DNA of 64,000 bases from Planctomycetes bacterium syqfu (GCA_020974905.1 CP087563.1:7006001-7070000); one strand, 5' to 3'; counted from the first letter of the stretch, positions 14,843 through 23,585 are shown. Program-made: numbers and translations. The notes: generated from the letters alone by a model not told the origin.

Positions 14843-16147
14843 ATGGCATCACTTGTAACTTATAACAACGGACTACGCCGGATTGATTTCACGTTGACAC
14901 CCAACGGCAAACGTCGATCTGTGCGGCTTGGCAGAACCAATGCCAAGGCTGCTAAATCCATCATGGCGAAAGTCGAAACTATCATTGCTGACAAACTCCA
15001 AAGCCGGCCACATGATGCGGACGTATCGCAGTGGCTTGCATCGTTGGACGATACCATGCTCTCAAAGCTTCGAGCTGTCGGGCTGGCTGATGGGGTTGGT
15101 GTGACGCAAACCACGCTAGGCGACTTCCTGAACCGGCTAATGGGTACGATCAACGGCAAGCCGGCAACGCATAAATCTTATGGTCACACCAAACGCAACC
15201 TGCTTGCCTATTTTCAGTCAACCCGCCTGCTAGCTGATATCACTGAAGCCGATGCGGATGCCTGGCGGTCATGGCTCATCGACGATCAGGGCTTGGCTGT
15301 CCCAACCGTGGCGCGGCGTGTGGTGGCTGCCCGGACGTTCTGGCGTAAAGCAATTCGCTGGAAGCTTGCTAGTACTAATCCGTTTGAAGGTATCCGATCC
15401 GGTACGCAGCAAAATGAAAGTCGAAAGTTTTTTGTTTCCCAAGATACGATCCAAACCATTATCGATGCTTGCCCGGATGTCCAGTGGCGATTACTCATCG
15501 GCCTAAGCCGGTGGGGTGGCTTGCGCTGCCCGTCTGAGCATCTGGCTTTGACCTGGACGGACGTTGATTGGGAGGCTGGCTCTTTGCGTGTTCGATCCAT
15601 CAAGACAGAACACCATGACGGCCATGCTGTCCGAATCGTCCCGATGTTCCCGGAACTTCGCCAACTTTTGATGGATGCTTTTGAAGCTGCTGAGCCGGGG
15701 GCGGTCCATGTCATCACCCGGTATCGAGACGCAACACAGAACCTTCGCACGCAGTTCATCCGGATTATTCGATCAGCAGGTTTTGAACCTTGGCCAAAGC
15801 TTTGGCAAAATCTACGGGCAAGCCGTGAATCCGAACTGATGCGGGAATACGATCTGTCGACGGTATGCAAATGGATTGGCAATTCGCCTGCTGTCGCTGC
15901 CAAGCACTATGCCATGAGCATCGACAGGGACGCAGATTTCAGACGCGCAATTGGTCGAGAACAGGCGCAGCAAAAAGCGCAGCAAAATGCGCAGCAGTCA
16001 CCGTCTGTCGGGCATGATCAGGGGTTGACAGGCAAACAGTCCGCGCATGAAAAAACCCCTGAAAATAAGGGGTTTATCCATCACCGGCAAGAATTGGCAT
16101 CTGCCGGCAAATCGGAAAAGTGGGCGATACAGGGCTCGAACCTGTGA
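14843..16147 (+). CDS. int: Tyrosine recombinase (integrase) of an integrative element
   Basis: The protein has 434 residues. An N-terminal arm-binding part is followed by a core-binding helical part (about 95-185) and the catalytic domain (about 205-375). Catalytic residues are visible: Arg in W-G-G-L-R-C-P-S-E, Lys in S-I-K-T-E-H-H-D-G, the box-II motif W-Q-N-L-R-A-S-R-E-S-E with N-L-R in place of H-x-x-R, then the K-H-Y nucleophile region (A-A-K-H-Y-A-M). The N-L-R-x-x-R-E form is common in planctomycete-type integrases. The last codons (W-A-I-Q-G-S-N-L) lie inside the 3' end of tRNA-Val on the opposite strand, which marks that tRNA as the att site. A Q-rich tail is coded by 12-bp repeats at 15965-16000. 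Confidence 0.92.
   Translation: MASLVTYNNGLRRIDFTLTPNGKRRSVRLGRTNAKAAKSIMAKVETIIADKLQSRPHDADVSQWLASLDDTMLSKLRAVGLADGVGVTQTTLGDFLNRLMGTINGKPATHKSYGHTKRNLLAYFQSTRLLADITEADADAWRSWLIDDQGLAVPTVARRVVAARTFWRKAIRWKLASTNPFEGIRSGTQQNESRKFFVSQDTIQTIIDACPDVQWRLLIGLSRWGGLRCPSEHLALTWTDVDWEAGSLRVRSIKTEHHDGHAVRIVPMFPELRQLLMDAFEAAEPGAVHVITRYRDATQNLRTQFIRIIRSAGFEPWPKLWQNLRASRESELMREYDLSTVCKWIGNSPAVAAKHYAMSIDRDADFRRAIGREQAQQKAQQNAQQSPSVGHDQGLTGKQSAHEKTPENKGFIHHRQELASAGKSEKWAIQGSNL
15965..16000 (+). repeat. Three 12-bp direct repeats, possible integrase arm-type sites
   Basis: GCGCAGCAAAAA, GCGCAGCAAAAT and GCGCAGCAGTCA lie head to tail about 120 bp from the att core. The same 8-base core GCGCAGCA occurs twice, in the same register relative to the core sequence, at 11197-11220. 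Arm-type binding sites flanking a core are the normal plan of attP, so these are candidates. They also encode Q-A-Q-Q, so coding constraint is an alternative. Confidence 0.5.
16050..16075 (-). terminator. Terminator for tRNA-Val, inside the integrase coding region
   Basis: Read on the minus strand, AAACCCC-(9-base loop)-GGGGTTT runs into six T. It lies about 45 bp beyond the tRNA 3' end and within integrase codons. It likely replaces the original terminator that was displaced to 11287-11324. Confidence 0.7.
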
Positions 16148-16194
16148 CCTCACGCGTGTGAAGCGTGCGCTCTAGCCAACTGAGCTAATCGCCC
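16121..16194 (-). tRNA. tRNA-Val (anticodon CAC)
   Basis: The 74-base minus-strand gene folds as a full cloverleaf. The seven-pair acceptor stem is GGGCGAT/ATCGCCC with discriminator A. The D-arm contains AGCTCAGTTGG, and the anticodon loop TTCACAC gives CAC, with the anticodon on the plus strand at 16158-16160. The T-arm is ACAGG-TTCGAGC-CCTGT. CCA is not encoded. The 3' 21 bases are duplicated at 11264-11284, and the gene is the integration target of the neighbouring integrase. Confidence 0.96.
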
Positions 16195-16218
16195 TCTGTT
16201 GGCCAAATCAGATGTGAC

Positions 16219-16246
16219 AAGATACCAAAATTGTGGGTTAAGTCAA
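16219..16246 (-). promoter_or_regulatory. Sigma-70-type promoter of tRNA-Val
   Basis: On the minus strand TTGACT (16246-16241) and TATCTT (16224-16219) are 16 bases apart. The -10 box is about 25 bases from the tRNA 5' end. Confidence 0.6.
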
Positions 16247-16485
16247 ATCTATTGATAGCACATGGATGCGATTAAAGTCGCGAGTTGATGGTGAAAGATG
16301 CTGCGGGGAAGCCCCTTGAGATTCGCTTCTGTTGGTCACTTATCTGGTGGCTTGGGTAACGACGTGATGAATGATCAATCTACATTGGATCAAGTGGATT
16401 GATGTGACAGAAAATCATTATCTGGTGTTGCAGGGGAAGTGAACGTCAAAAGCAGGCAAGTCACGCGAAACTTCCGGGGGCAGGG

Positions 16486-16773
16486 TTACTGTGTCTTGGT
16501 GGATTCGTTTTTCGTGTTGCTGGTGGAGGCTTGGTTGGCATCGGAGTCGAGCTTGCTGGCGGACTTGGTGTCAGCACTGTCAGAACTGTCATCTTTGCCC
16601 GCGTTTTTGATTTCGTCTTCCACGCCGGAGAGACCTTTTTTGAACTCCACGATACCTTTGCCCAGGGAGCGGCCGACTTCGGGGAGGCGTCTGCCGAAGA
16701 TCAGCAGGCCCAGCGCCAGGATGATGATGATTTCCCAGTTACCAAGATTCAAGAATGCCAATGTCGTTGCCAT
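16486..16773 (-). CDS. tatA: Twin-arginine translocase subunit TatA/TatE
   Basis: The protein has 95 residues from ATG 16773. It has the canonical layout: a short N-terminal transmembrane helix (W-E-I-I-I-I-L-A-L-G-L-L-I), the conserved F-G hinge in L-I-F-G-R-R-L-P-E-V-G-R-S-L-G, an amphipathic helix (G-I-V-E-F-K-K-G-L), and a disordered Ser/Asp/Lys tail. TatA oligomerises to form the pore that exports folded proteins with TatBC. No tatB or tatC lies next to it. A much longer upstream frame, to 17034, exists but codes for no recognisable sequence, so the start at 16773 (M-A-T-T-L) is chosen. It lies downstream of fabF but is separated from it by a terminator. Confidence 0.93.
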   Translation of the reverse strand: MATTLAFLNLGNWEIIIILALGLLIFGRRLPEVGRSLGKGIVEFKKGLSGVEDEIKNAGKDDSSDSADTKSASKLDSDANQASTSNTKNESTKTQ

Positions 16774-17069
16774 GTTCGGGCCTGTCATGCGGGTACGGAA
16801 TCGGTGAACTCTGGTCGTCTCAGAGCATTGTGTCATTGTAGCGAAAGGGGGGGCGAAACTCCAATGAATAACAGGTTGAGGTGGGATAAACTGCTTGGCA
16901 GTTTCAGTATCACACTTCCCCTGAAGTGATACAGCAATTGGGTCGTGACGCGACATTGCCATTGAAATCGACCCGTCAGATTCACTGCGTTCATCTGGCG
17001 GCTTGTGTTTGTGTGTGGGGGCGTACACAAGCATGCATACGGGAAAGTGAATGGGTTAACGTCGAAATA

Positions 17070-17103
17070 AAAAAGGCAGTCTCGTGATTGAGACTGCCTT
17101 TTT
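17070..17103. terminator. Bidirectional rho-independent terminator between fabF and tatA
   Basis: A perfect 14-pair stem, AAAAAGGCAGTCTC/GAGACTGCCTTTTT, with a 6-base loop and T runs on both strands. It ends the minus-strand fatty-acid cluster just below fabF. Confidence 0.9.
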
Positions 17104-17151
17104 GAAATTGTGTTTGGTTGACTAACGACCGGGTGGAAACTTCGGGGAAGG

Positions 17152-18387
17152 TTAGACTTTGCCGATGACCAGGCTGATGTTGTGGCCACCGAATCCGAAG
17201 GAGTTGCTCATGCCGTATTGCACTTGCTGTTCGCGTGCGACGTTGGGGATGTAATCCAGGTCGCATTCTTCATCGGGGTTTTCCAGGTTGATCGTCGGAG
17301 GCAGGATACCGTCCTTGATGGCCATGGTGGTGAGAATGGCTTCTGCACCGCCGGAGGCACCGAGGAGGTGTCCCGTCATGCTCTTGGTGGAAGAGACGGG
17401 GATCTGGTAGGCACGTTCACCGAAGAGCTTCTTGACCGCCCGTGTTTCAGCGATGTCACCAAGACCCGTGGACGTGCCATGAGCATTGATGTAGCCGATC
17501 TGGTCGGTGTTGAGGCCTGAATCCTTCAGTGCCATTTCCATGGCGAACGCTGCACCAGCACCGTCTTCCAGTGGGGCGGTGATGTGTGAGCCATCGCATG
17601 TGCTGCCGTAGCCCATGAGTTCACCGTAGATGGTTGCCCCGCGAGCCTTGGCATATTCGTACTCTTCGAGCACGAGGATGCCTGCACCTTCGGAGAGGAT
17701 AAAACCATCACGGTCCTTGTCGAACGGACGCGATGCCCTGGTGGGATCGTCGTTTCGTTTGGACAGGGCTTTGAGGGCGATGAAGCAGGCCAGCCCCAGT
17801 GGGGTGAGGGCGGCTTCCGAACCACCGGTGATCATGACGTCGGCGGCATCGTTGCGGATGGCGTCGACGGCTTCACCAATGGCGTGACCGGCGGAGGCAC
17901 AGGCGGTGGCGACAGCTGCGTTGGGACCCTTGAGCCCGAAGTGGATGGCCACATTACCTGATCCGGCGTTACACATCAGCTTGGGGACCATGAAGGGGCT
18001 GACGCGCGATGGACCTTTTTCGATCATCTTGCGATAGCCGTCTTCAAATTCCTCGATACCGCCAATGCCCGTGCCAATGATTGCACCACAGCGCCAGGGA
18101 TTGAGATCTTCAAAATTCAATCCTGCGTTGTTGGTGGCATCAATGGCTGCGTTCAATGCGAACTGGGAAAAACGATCCAGACGCTTGGCTTCGCGCGGAT
18201 TGATGTTGGGCGAATCCCATTCATCGATCTGACCACCGATTTTCACGGAGTGGTCCTTGGTGTCGAAGCGGGTGATCATGCCGATACCACTGGTACCTGC
18301 CTTGATTTTTTCCCAGACACCGTCCACGGTCAGACCGAGGCTGGTGACACAGCCCATGCCGGTGATGACAACTCGACGTTTACTCAT
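17152..18387 (-). CDS. fabF: Beta-ketoacyl-ACP synthase II (FabF)
   Basis: The protein has 411 residues from ATG 18387 (M-S-K-R-R-V-V-I-T-G-M-G). It condenses malonyl-ACP with acyl-ACP in chain elongation in the cytosol. The catalytic cysteine lies in T-A-C-A-S-A, the two histidines in N-A-H-G-T-S-T and G-H-L-L-G-A-S-G-G, and the end F-G-F-G-G-H-N is typical. Length matches the family. It is the last gene of the minus-strand cluster; about 100 bases separate it from acpP, and a strong terminator follows. An in-frame upstream extension to 18423 is not conserved in character and is rejected. Confidence 0.97.
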   Translation of the reverse strand: MSKRRVVITGMGCVTSLGLTVDGVWEKIKAGTSGIGMITRFDTKDHSVKIGGQIDEWDSPNINPREAKRLDRFSQFALNAAIDATNNAGLNFEDLNPWRCGAIIGTGIGGIEEFEDGYRKMIEKGPSRVSPFMVPKLMCNAGSGNVAIHFGLKGPNAAVATACASAGHAIGEAVDAIRNDAADVMITGGSEAALTPLGLACFIALKALSKRNDDPTRASRPFDKDRDGFILSEGAGILVLEEYEYAKARGATIYGELMGYGSTCDGSHITAPLEDGAGAAFAMEMALKDSGLNTDQIGYINAHGTSTGLGDIAETRAVKKLFGERAYQIPVSSTKSMTGHLLGASGGAEAILTTMAIKDGILPPTINLENPDEECDLDYIPNVAREQQVQYGMSNSFGFGGHNISLVIGKV

Positions 18388-18489
18388 ACGGATGACTCGG
18401 CCAAGTAAGATTCTGTCAATCAAGCCTGCATCTGCTTATGTCCCGTCACAGGACATTTGGCACATCAAGCAGGTCTTGTTGGCAGTCTA

Positions 18490-18747
18490 TTACTCGCCGC
18501 CTTCTTTCATGTACTTTTCGATGTATTCAATGGCCTGGCCGACGGTTTTGATCTGTTCAGCTTGATCGTCGGGGATGGAGGTTTCGAACTCGTCTTCGAA
18601 TTCCATCACCAGTTCCACGGTGTCCAGACTGTCAGCGTTGAGGTCGTCAACAAAGTTGGTGGCAGTGGTGATTTCACCCTTGTCCACGCCCATTTGTTCG
18701 GCCACAATCGCGATCACGCGTTCTTCAACTGAGCCACTCTCACTCAT
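18490..18747 (-). CDS. acpP: Acyl carrier protein
   Basis: The protein has 85 residues, acidic, with the 4'-phosphopantetheine attachment serine in the signature [16 protein letters not shown]. It carries the growing acyl chain between all Fab enzymes. The start at 18747 has an AAAGGGA ribosome binding site; the longer frame upstream is not ACP-like. It sits between fabG and fabF, the common bacterial order. Confidence 0.97.
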   Translation of the reverse strand: MSESGSVEERVIAIVAEQMGVDKGEITTATNFVDDLNADSLDTVELVMEFEDEFETSIPDDQAEQIKTVGQAIEYIEKYMKEGGE

Positions 18748-18954
18748 AATCCATCCCTTTCTGGATTGACTTGATCGGTCCAGGCATCCTTTGCCATCTC
18801 GGACCAGCATTTTAGTGTAAACGAAACTCTTACCAACCTTTGGCAGCACCGCAGATGCCTGAAAACACCTTTTGGTTAGTTCCAGATTAAGGCGGATACT
18901 ATAGCCTTATCAGACTCTGCTGCCAAGCGACGGGACACCCCGTCGGAAAATTTA

Positions 18955-19698
18955 TCACATTGACATACCGCCATCAACGCACAGGACTTGCCCGGTGATG
19001 TAGGCAGCGGCATCGGAAGTGAGGAAATCAATGGCTGCCGCCAGTTCCTCGGGTTTGCCAAATCGTCCCACAGGCGTGACTTGTGTTGCAAAGTCCTTGA
19101 CACGCTGGGGCAGGTCGTTGGTCATGGCGGTCTCCACGAAACCGGGGGCCACGACGTTGGCGGTAATCTTTTTCGAAGCCATTTCCTTGGCGATCGTCTT
19201 GGTGAAGCCGATCAAGCCACTCTTGGCTGCTGCGTAATTGGCCTGACCGGGATTGCCGATCACGCCTGAGACGCTGCTGACGTTGACGATGCGGCCGAAC
19301 TTGCCCCGCATCATCTGGCGGATGGCAGCACGGCAGGTCACAAACGCTGCGCGAAGATTGCACGAAATCACATCGTCAAACTCTTCGTCGGTCATCCGAA
19401 GCAGAAGGTTGTCACGGGTGATGCCCGCATTGTTGACCAGGATATCCAGACGACCATGATCGTCGGCCACCTTTTCGACCAGGTCGGCCAAGCCTTGATG
19501 GTCGGTGATGTCACATTTGTAGACGGATGCCTTGCCACCGGCTTTTTCGATGTCGTTGGCGATGGCTTCGAGGGCTTCAACGCCACGAGCCGCCAGGACC
19601 ACATGACGGCCGTTGGCTGCCATAAGACGGGCGGAGGCTTCGCCAATGCCGCGGGAAGCGCCGGTGATCAATGCAATACGGGTGGGTGTTTCAGACAT
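18955..19698 (-). CDS. fabG: 3-oxoacyl-ACP reductase (FabG)
   Basis: This 247-residue short-chain dehydrogenase performs the NADPH-dependent reduction of 3-ketoacyl-ACP. Visible motifs are the cofactor loop T-G-A-S-R-G-I-G near the start, N-N-A-G-I-T-R-D, the catalytic serine region V-N-V-S-S-V-S-G, and Y-A-A-A-K-S-G with the Tyr-Lys pair. The C-terminus T-G-Q-V-L-C-V-D-G-G-M-S-M is classic FabG. It lies between fabD and acpP in the same orientation. Confidence 0.97.
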   Translation of the reverse strand: MSETPTRIALITGASRGIGEASARLMAANGRHVVLAARGVEALEAIANDIEKAGGKASVYKCDITDHQGLADLVEKVADDHGRLDILVNNAGITRDNLLLRMTDEEFDDVISCNLRAAFVTCRAAIRQMMRGKFGRIVNVSSVSGVIGNPGQANYAAAKSGLIGFTKTIAKEMASKKITANVVAPGFVETAMTNDLPQRVKDFATQVTPVGRFGKPEELAAAIDFLTSDAAAYITGQVLCVDGGMSM

Positions 19699-19765
19699 GG
19701 AGTCAGATTTCCGGTCGTTTATCTATCAGTTCAATGCGAATCAATTTATTTCAAACTGCTACAGC

Positions 19766-20680
19766 TTACTTGGGTTGAGCGAAGTTTGCCACACGGGTAC
19801 CGCGATCGATGCGACGCATGAGCCCGGATAAGACCTTGCCGGGCGCCATTTCGAGGTATTCACCCTCAAGATTGGCCACCGCCCATGCCATGGATTGACT
19901 CCAACGCACGGGGCTGGTGAGCTGCTCGACCAGACGCTGCTTGATGCTGGCGATGTCCGATTCGTGTGCCACACCGGTCACGTTGCTGAGCACAGGCACC
20001 CCCGGAACTTGCCAATCGGTTTGTTCCAACGCTTCACCAAGACGATCCGCAGCAGGTTGCATCAACGGACTATGGAACGCACCAGCCACGGTCAGTGGGG
20101 TGGTCTTAAAGCCCATTTCTTCGCCAACGGTGGCTGCACGTTCGCAGGCATCCACCGCACCGGACACAACCACCTGCATCGGTGAGTTGAAGTTGGCGGG
20201 GACGAGAACGCTATCGCCACGGGCTTTGTCACAGAGTTCGTTGATTGCTTCTTCGGTCACATCGCCGGTCACCGCAACCATCGTGCCCTTGGAGCTTTCA
20301 GCAGCATCCTGCATGGCCTGGCCACGCAGACGCACCAGTTTGAGTCCTGCTTCAAAGCTCATCGCGCCTGCAATGTGCAATGCAGAAAACTCACCGAGAC
20401 TCAAGCCTGCGGTAGCAACCACATTGCCGACTTCGCTGCCAAGAGCCCGGAAGCAGGCAACGGTGGTGGTGTAGATGGCAGCTTGTGCGACATCGGTGCG
20501 ATTCAGATCATCAGCCGGACCTTCAAAGCAGAGCTTGGACAACTCGATACCCAGAATCTGGTCAGCTTCGGTGAACGTCTGCTTTGCTGCGTCGGAGGCT
20601 TCGAACCATTCCTTACCCATACCCACCGCCTGAGCGCCTTGGCCGGGACAGAGAATGATGCTGTTGGTTGAATCAGTCAT
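19766..20680 (-). CDS. fabD: Malonyl-CoA:ACP transacylase (FabD)
   Basis: The protein has 304 residues. It moves malonyl from CoA to ACP. The start I-L-C-P-G-Q-G-A-Q, the nucleophile elbow G-L-S-L-G-E-F-S-A-L (serine) and the histidine in V-A-G-A-F-H-S-P-L-M are all in place. The C-terminal G-P-G-K-V-L-x-G-L block appears as A-P-G-K-V-L-S-G-L. Normal family length. A palindromic repeat of about 140 bases lies between it and fabH, so the two may be transcribed separately or through the repeat. Confidence 0.96.
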   Translation of the reverse strand: MTDSTNSIILCPGQGAQAVGMGKEWFEASDAAKQTFTEADQILGIELSKLCFEGPADDLNRTDVAQAAIYTTTVACFRALGSEVGNVVATAGLSLGEFSALHIAGAMSFEAGLKLVRLRGQAMQDAAESSKGTMVAVTGDVTEEAINELCDKARGDSVLVPANFNSPMQVVVSGAVDACERAATVGEEMGFKTTPLTVAGAFHSPLMQPAADRLGEALEQTDWQVPGVPVLSNVTGVAHESDIASIKQRLVEQLTSPVRWSQSMAWAVANLEGEYLEMAPGKVLSGLMRRIDRGTRVANFAQPK

Positions 20681-20702
20681 TTTGCGTATTCCAAACTTTA
20701 TG

Positions 20703-20840
20703 TTTTTAACACGAAGGCGCGAAGGTCACGAAGGACACGAAGGACACGAAGAAAAGACAGTTGTTTTTTTGCTTCAAGACAAAATCATTTTTTGCCTTGC
20801 CTTCGTGATCTTCGCGTCCTTCGCGCCTTCGTGTTAAAAA
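20703..20840. repeat. Palindromic GAAGGACACG-type intergenic repeat within the fab cluster
   Basis: Left arm TTTTTAACACGAAGGCGCGAA and right arm TTCGCGCCTTCGTGTTAAAAA are perfect complements. Inner CGAAGGACA units are also partly paired, so the RNA would fold into one long hairpin. It sits in the fabH-fabD spacer and could stabilise or attenuate the transcript. It is mobile-like in that similar designs occur in other spacers of the window. Confidence 0.8.
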
Positions 20841-20867
20841 TCTAATCTCACGTCAATCCATTAACGT

Positions 20868-21902
20868 TTATAAGCGCCAAAGGCTCGAGCCCCATGTCAG
20901 GCCGCCGCCCATGCCGATGAACAGCACGAGGTTGCCGGGTTTGAGGCGGTTTTGTTCAGTCAATTCGTGTAAGCAGATCGGCACGCTTGCAGCCGAGGTG
21001 TTGGCGTAGCGGTCGATGTTGATATACAGCTTGTCTTCAGGCAGGCCCAGCTTCTCACGGGCGGACTCGAGAATGCGGGCATTGGACTGATGGGCGACGA
21101 TCATGTCCAGATCAGCAACGGTGTACCCGGTTGCTGCCAGCGTGTGATCGACACACTTGCGGAAGGTGCTCACCGCGAACTTGTAGACTTCCCGGCCGTT
21201 CATCTGCAGGGTGTTAAATGCACCACTGAACACGCCGTTGTCATTTTCTGGAATATGGTCTTCGCAGCGGGGGATGTAAAGTTCACGCCAGCCTTCGCCG
21301 TTTGAACCCATGGTCTGATACAGGCAGCCTGCTTCGGGGCGGTCGGTGGCTTGTAGAATCGCAGCACCGGCACCATCACCAAAAAGCACGCATGTCCGAC
21401 GGTCCGTCCAGTCAACGGCTTTGCTTAATGCTTCACTACCGACGATGGCAACCGTCTTGTAACCGCCAGCCTTGATCATCGAATAGCCGAGGTTCATGGC
21501 ATAGACAAAACCACTGCATGCAGCGGAGATATCCAAAGCACCGGCAGGGACCGCACCCAGTTCAGCCACGATGCGAGCAGCCGTACTTGGGCAATTCATT
21601 TCAGGGGTCATGGTTGCACAGATCAGCAGGTCGATATCGGTCGCTTTGAGTCCAGCATTGGTTAACGCTTCGTTGACCGCGTCGACGCCCAGGGATCGGA
21701 CGTTTTGATCTTCGGTCATTCGGTAACGCTGGCGGATACCTGTGCGTTGGCTGATCCATTCATCATTGGTATCAATGGAATCAGACAGGTCGTCATTGGT
21801 GACAACCTTGCCCGGCTTGGCCTTGCCTGTACCGATAATGGCAACACCGGCGGGGATGGTGATCGTGGTGGCTCGTTGAGCCTCTGATTCGTTGGACGGC
21901 AC
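20868..21902 (-). CDS. fabH: Beta-ketoacyl-ACP synthase III (FabH)
   Basis: The protein has 344 residues. It starts chains by condensing acetyl-CoA (or branched acyl-CoA) with malonyl-ACP. The Cys-His-Asn triad is visible: D-I-S-A-A-C-S-G-F, V-A-H-Q-S-N-A-R and R-Y-A-N-T-S-A-A-S. The end G-G-G-L-T-W-G-S is typical. The first 15 or so residues (S-N-E-S-E-A-Q-R-A-T-T) are an extra polar lead not found in E. coli FabH. Its stop nearly abuts the plsX end, as expected for one transcript. Confidence 0.96.
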   Translation of the reverse strand: MPSNESEAQRATTITIPAGVAIIGTGKAKPGKVVTNDDLSDSIDTNDEWISQRTGIRQRYRMTEDQNVRSLGVDAVNEALTNAGLKATDIDLLICATMTPEMNCPSTAARIVAELGAVPAGALDISAACSGFVYAMNLGYSMIKAGGYKTVAIVGSEALSKAVDWTDRRTCVLFGDGAGAAILQATDRPEAGCLYQTMGSNGEGWRELYIPRCEDHIPENDNGVFSGAFNTLQMNGREVYKFAVSTFRKCVDHTLAATGYTVADLDMIVAHQSNARILESAREKLGLPEDKLYINIDRYANTSAASVPICLHELTEQNRLKPGNLVLFIGMGGGLTWGSSLWRL

Positions 21903-21904
21903 GG

Positions 21905-22939
21905 TTAAGCTGCCCCTTCGTCGACTGTTTCGTATTTCTCAAGCGTTTCGACAATGCTCTGGTTGACATTTTCCTTGGCAAAGCGAATCGAGGTGCGAAT
22001 CGCCGCGTAGATCGAACGGGCTTCGCTGGAGCCGTGACAGATCACGCAGATGCCGTTGGCACCAAGCAGCGGGGCTCCGCCGTATTCGTGATAGTCATGC
22101 TTCTTGTAGATGCTCTTGACCACCGGCTCAAAACGGGCAGCCAATTCAGGATCGTGTTCGAAAATCTCGGCAGCAATGGTCTTGAACAAACCGGCGGCCA
22201 GGCCTTCGGCAAGCTTCAGAACCACATTCCCCGTGAACCCTTCGCAGATAATCACGTCAGCTTTGCCATCAAAAAGGTCACGACCTTCGGCATAACCGAC
22301 ATAATTCAGGAACGGGTCCTTCTTCATGGTCGCAGAAGCTTCTTTGACCAGGGTGTTGCCCTTGGCTTCTTCTGAACCAATCGACAGCAGGGCGACACGC
22401 GGGTTCTCAATGCCGATCATCTTCTCGGCATAACCGGAGGCCATCAGACCATACTGATGTAGGTGCGTTGCACGCGGCTCAGGGTTGGCCCCCACATCGC
22501 AGAGCACCACCGGACCATGGAAGGTCGGCATGACTACGACAATGCCCGGACGATGCACACCCGGCAGGCGTCGCATCGACATCTGGGCAGCGGCAACCAT
22601 CGCGCCGGTGTTGCCGGCACTGATGACGATTTCACAGTGCTCGCCGTCCTTGAGACTACGCTTACCGCCCAAACGTGCAATGCGCACAATTGAACTGTCA
22701 GGCTTTGTGCGAATGGCGGTGACCGGCGGGTCATCCATCGCAATCACCTGCGTGGTCGGATCAATGACGATGCGGCTATCATCGATGCCTCGCTCAGCGA
22801 TCACATCTTTGATGATTTCCTCATCGCCCACCAGGACAAGCTGATCATCGTCTGCCAATAAATCCAGTGCATCCAGTGCACCGTCTAAAATGGCATCCGG
22901 GGCATTGTCCCCACCCATGACGTCAATTGCGATACGCAC
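21905..22939 (-). CDS. plsX: Phosphate acyltransferase PlsX
   Basis: The protein has 344 residues. PlsX turns acyl-ACP into acyl-phosphate, the donor for the first acylation of glycerol-3-phosphate. The N-terminal signature R-I-A-I-D-V-M-G-G-D-N-A-P is complete. Later G-A-N-P-E-P-R-A-x-H-L and I-C-E-G-F-T-G-N-V-V-L-K are family hallmarks. Only two bases separate it from fabH, and five from rpmF upstream. The rpmF-plsX-fab order is a widely conserved lipid and ribosome operon. Confidence 0.96.
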   Translation of the reverse strand: MRIAIDVMGGDNAPDAILDGALDALDLLADDDQLVLVGDEEIIKDVIAERGIDDSRIVIDPTTQVIAMDDPPVTAIRTKPDSSIVRIARLGGKRSLKDGEHCEIVISAGNTGAMVAAAQMSMRRLPGVHRPGIVVVMPTFHGPVVLCDVGANPEPRATHLHQYGLMASGYAEKMIGIENPRVALLSIGSEEAKGNTLVKEASATMKKDPFLNYVGYAEGRDLFDGKADVIICEGFTGNVVLKLAEGLAAGLFKTIAAEIFEHDPELAARFEPVVKSIYKKHDYHEYGGAPLLGANGICVICHGSSEARSIYAAIRTSIRFAKENVNQSIVETLEKYETVDEGAA

Positions 22940-22944
22940 TGGTA

Positions 22945-23127
22945 TTAGTCTTCCTTGGACATGTTAAGACGAAGCCCGGGACGGACATAACCACACTCAG
23001 AGCATGCTGCGTGGGGCAGTTTGGCCGAACCACAGTTGGGGCAGCGAACCGAGCTGGTCGCCTTAGCACCCTTGTGGGCACGTCCCATCTTGGATTGACT
23101 ACGCGATTTGCGTTGTACGGGAACCAT
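22945..23127 (-). CDS. rpmF: 50S ribosomal protein L32
   Basis: The protein has 60 residues. The basic start (V-P-V-Q-R-K-S-R-S-Q-S-K) and the zinc-ribbon C-P-N-C-G...C-S-E-C-G are those of the C+ form of L32, a small component of the large ribosomal subunit. It is the first gene of the lipid cluster. The last residues include R-L-N-M-S-K-E-D. Confidence 0.95.
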   Translation of the reverse strand: MVPVQRKSRSQSKMGRAHKGAKATSSVRCPNCGSAKLPHAACSECGYVRPGLRLNMSKED

Positions 23128-23351
23128 ATCTAACCACCTGTCATTACAGTGTTACACGAAAATTGGACCATCACCGGACAATCCATCATGCCGGGCCTGG
23201 TCCAAACTAAGGGCATAGAAGGTATCTGCGAGGCCTTGCCACGTCAAGTGACAGACGGATAGAATAGCATTGTTTCGTGTAATAGACAAGCGATTTACGT
23301 GTTTTACAAAGTTCAAATCCGCTGTCCGATAAGTTATCCAAGGAAACCCCG

Positions 23352-23585
23352 ATGCCAGTGTACGAATATAAATGTCAAAAGTGTGGTCATATCACCGAAC
23401 AATTGCGGTCCATGTCCGCTGCCGACGAGGCGACTGCCTGTGAAGAATGCCAGTCAAAAGACACCCAGCGCGTCCAGAGCGTCTTCGCTGCCAACTCCGG
23501 CGGAGCGGGTGCCGTACCTGACTGCTGTCCAGCAGGTCCCATGACCGGCGGCGGATGCTGCGGCGGGATGTGCCAGGGACATTGA
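23352..23585 (+). CDS. FmdB-family zinc-ribbon protein
   Basis: The protein has 77 residues. It starts M-P-V-Y-E-Y-K-C-Q-K-C-G-H with a second C-E-E-C pair about 25 residues later, the FmdB/CxxC_CxxC_SSSS putative regulatory zinc ribbon. The tail is Gly- and Cys-rich (C-C-P, G-G-C-C-G-G-M-C-Q-G-H), which is longer and more cysteine-rich than usual. It is divergent from the rpmF cluster. Members are of unknown biochemical role. Confidence 0.85.
   Translation: MPVYEYKCQKCGHITEQLRSMSAADEATACEECQSKDTQRVQSVFAANSGGAGAVPDCCPAGPMTGGGCCGGMCQGH

Noticed and set aside
16774-17034. Extension of tatA to an upstream start
   Set aside because: The residues are not TatA-like and would place 87 residues before the membrane helix, which must be near the start.
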